From Oehlia diaphana (lineage: Eukaryota > Glomeromycota > Glomeromycetes > Glomerales > Glomeraceae), in assembly GCA_003833135.1 (NCBI GenBank), contig QZLH01000186.1, forward strand, positions 43,192 to 90,624: DNA of 47,433 bases, given 5' to 3'. Position 1 is the first letter of the stretch, and each line of letters begins with the position of its first letter. The notes under the pieces are model-generated. The model did not search any database. It saw only the letters and a list, made by a program, of their open reading frames with translations, and had not been told where the DNA came from. Shown here one piece after another: positions 47,332-47,433 of the stretch. Position numbers and translations under genes: made by a program.

Positions 47332-47433
47332 TTCAATAAACAAACAAATTTTATTATTTTCAACAAATAATATTTATTTTTTTTTTTAAAAAAAAAAAAT
47401 GGACATTTATTTGAATTTATCGAACAAAAAAAA
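47332..47433. other. A/T-rich window end
   Basis: Contains a T11A10 junction at about 47378-47398, then GGACATTTATTTG. No gene. Confidence 0.6.

Noticed and set aside
1..47433. tRNA, rRNA, CRISPR and telomere signals
   Set aside because: I found no convincing TPsiC-loop plus acceptor-stem pair, no rRNA-like block, no spaced identical repeats with unique spacers and no telomeric hexamer array.

Overview
The window looks like nuclear DNA of a very AT-rich fungus, most likely an arbuscular mycorrhizal Glomeromycotina species close to Rhizophagus. The pointers are: strongly AT-biased intergenic DNA with long A and T homopolymers; compact genes split by many short GT-AG introns of roughly 50-130 nt; fungal-type protein families; and a MATA_HMG-type HMG-box gene, a class known to be expanded in Rhizophagus. 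The species is an inference; no marker gene fixes it.

Region 1 (1-3777) is non-coding AT-rich DNA with short degenerate repeats. Region 2 (3778-17112) is gene-dense. It holds a coiled-coil protein of unknown function (+); a 105-residue single-span membrane protein (+); a cytochrome b5-domain protein of the IRC21/CYB5R4 N-terminal type (-); a 17-exon Gfo/Idh/MocA-type NAD(P)-dependent oxidoreductase with three microexons (-); an intronless nucleotide-sugar transporter of the SLC35A type (+); a ChaC/GCG1 glutathione-specific gamma-glutamylcyclotransferase (-); and, divergent from it and only 148 bp away, a ZNF598/Hel2-type RING and C2H2 E3 ligase (+).

Region 3 (17113-37995) is almost 21 kb with no convincing gene. 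It carries micro- and minisatellites, including a 36-bp tandem array at 31.9-32.4 kb, and long T/A tracts. It ends at an intronless 440-residue HMG-box transcription factor with Asn-, Gln- and His-rich tails (37996-39318), preceded by a very T-rich leader and followed by a T-rich tail.

Region 4 (39319-47433) is mostly non-coding. It holds a candidate two-exon small gene (42308-42583), a cluster of short degenerate repeats (about 42840-43400), a 243-residue protein with a hydrophobic segment at each end and a degenerate HMG-box-like middle (44819-45550, -), and a near-perfect tandem duplication with a 657-bp period (46021-47331).

The genes look like independent housekeeping and regulatory genes rather than one pathway: ribosome-associated quality control (Hel2), glutathione turnover (ChaC), Golgi sugar-nucleotide supply (transporter), redox metabolism (oxidoreductase, b5 protein) and transcriptional control (HMG box). 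I found no CRISPR array, rRNA, convincing tRNA or complete transposon. The most unusual items are the 5-nt and 16-nt microexons, the gene desert upstream of the HMG factor, and the membrane-flanked HMG-like protein.
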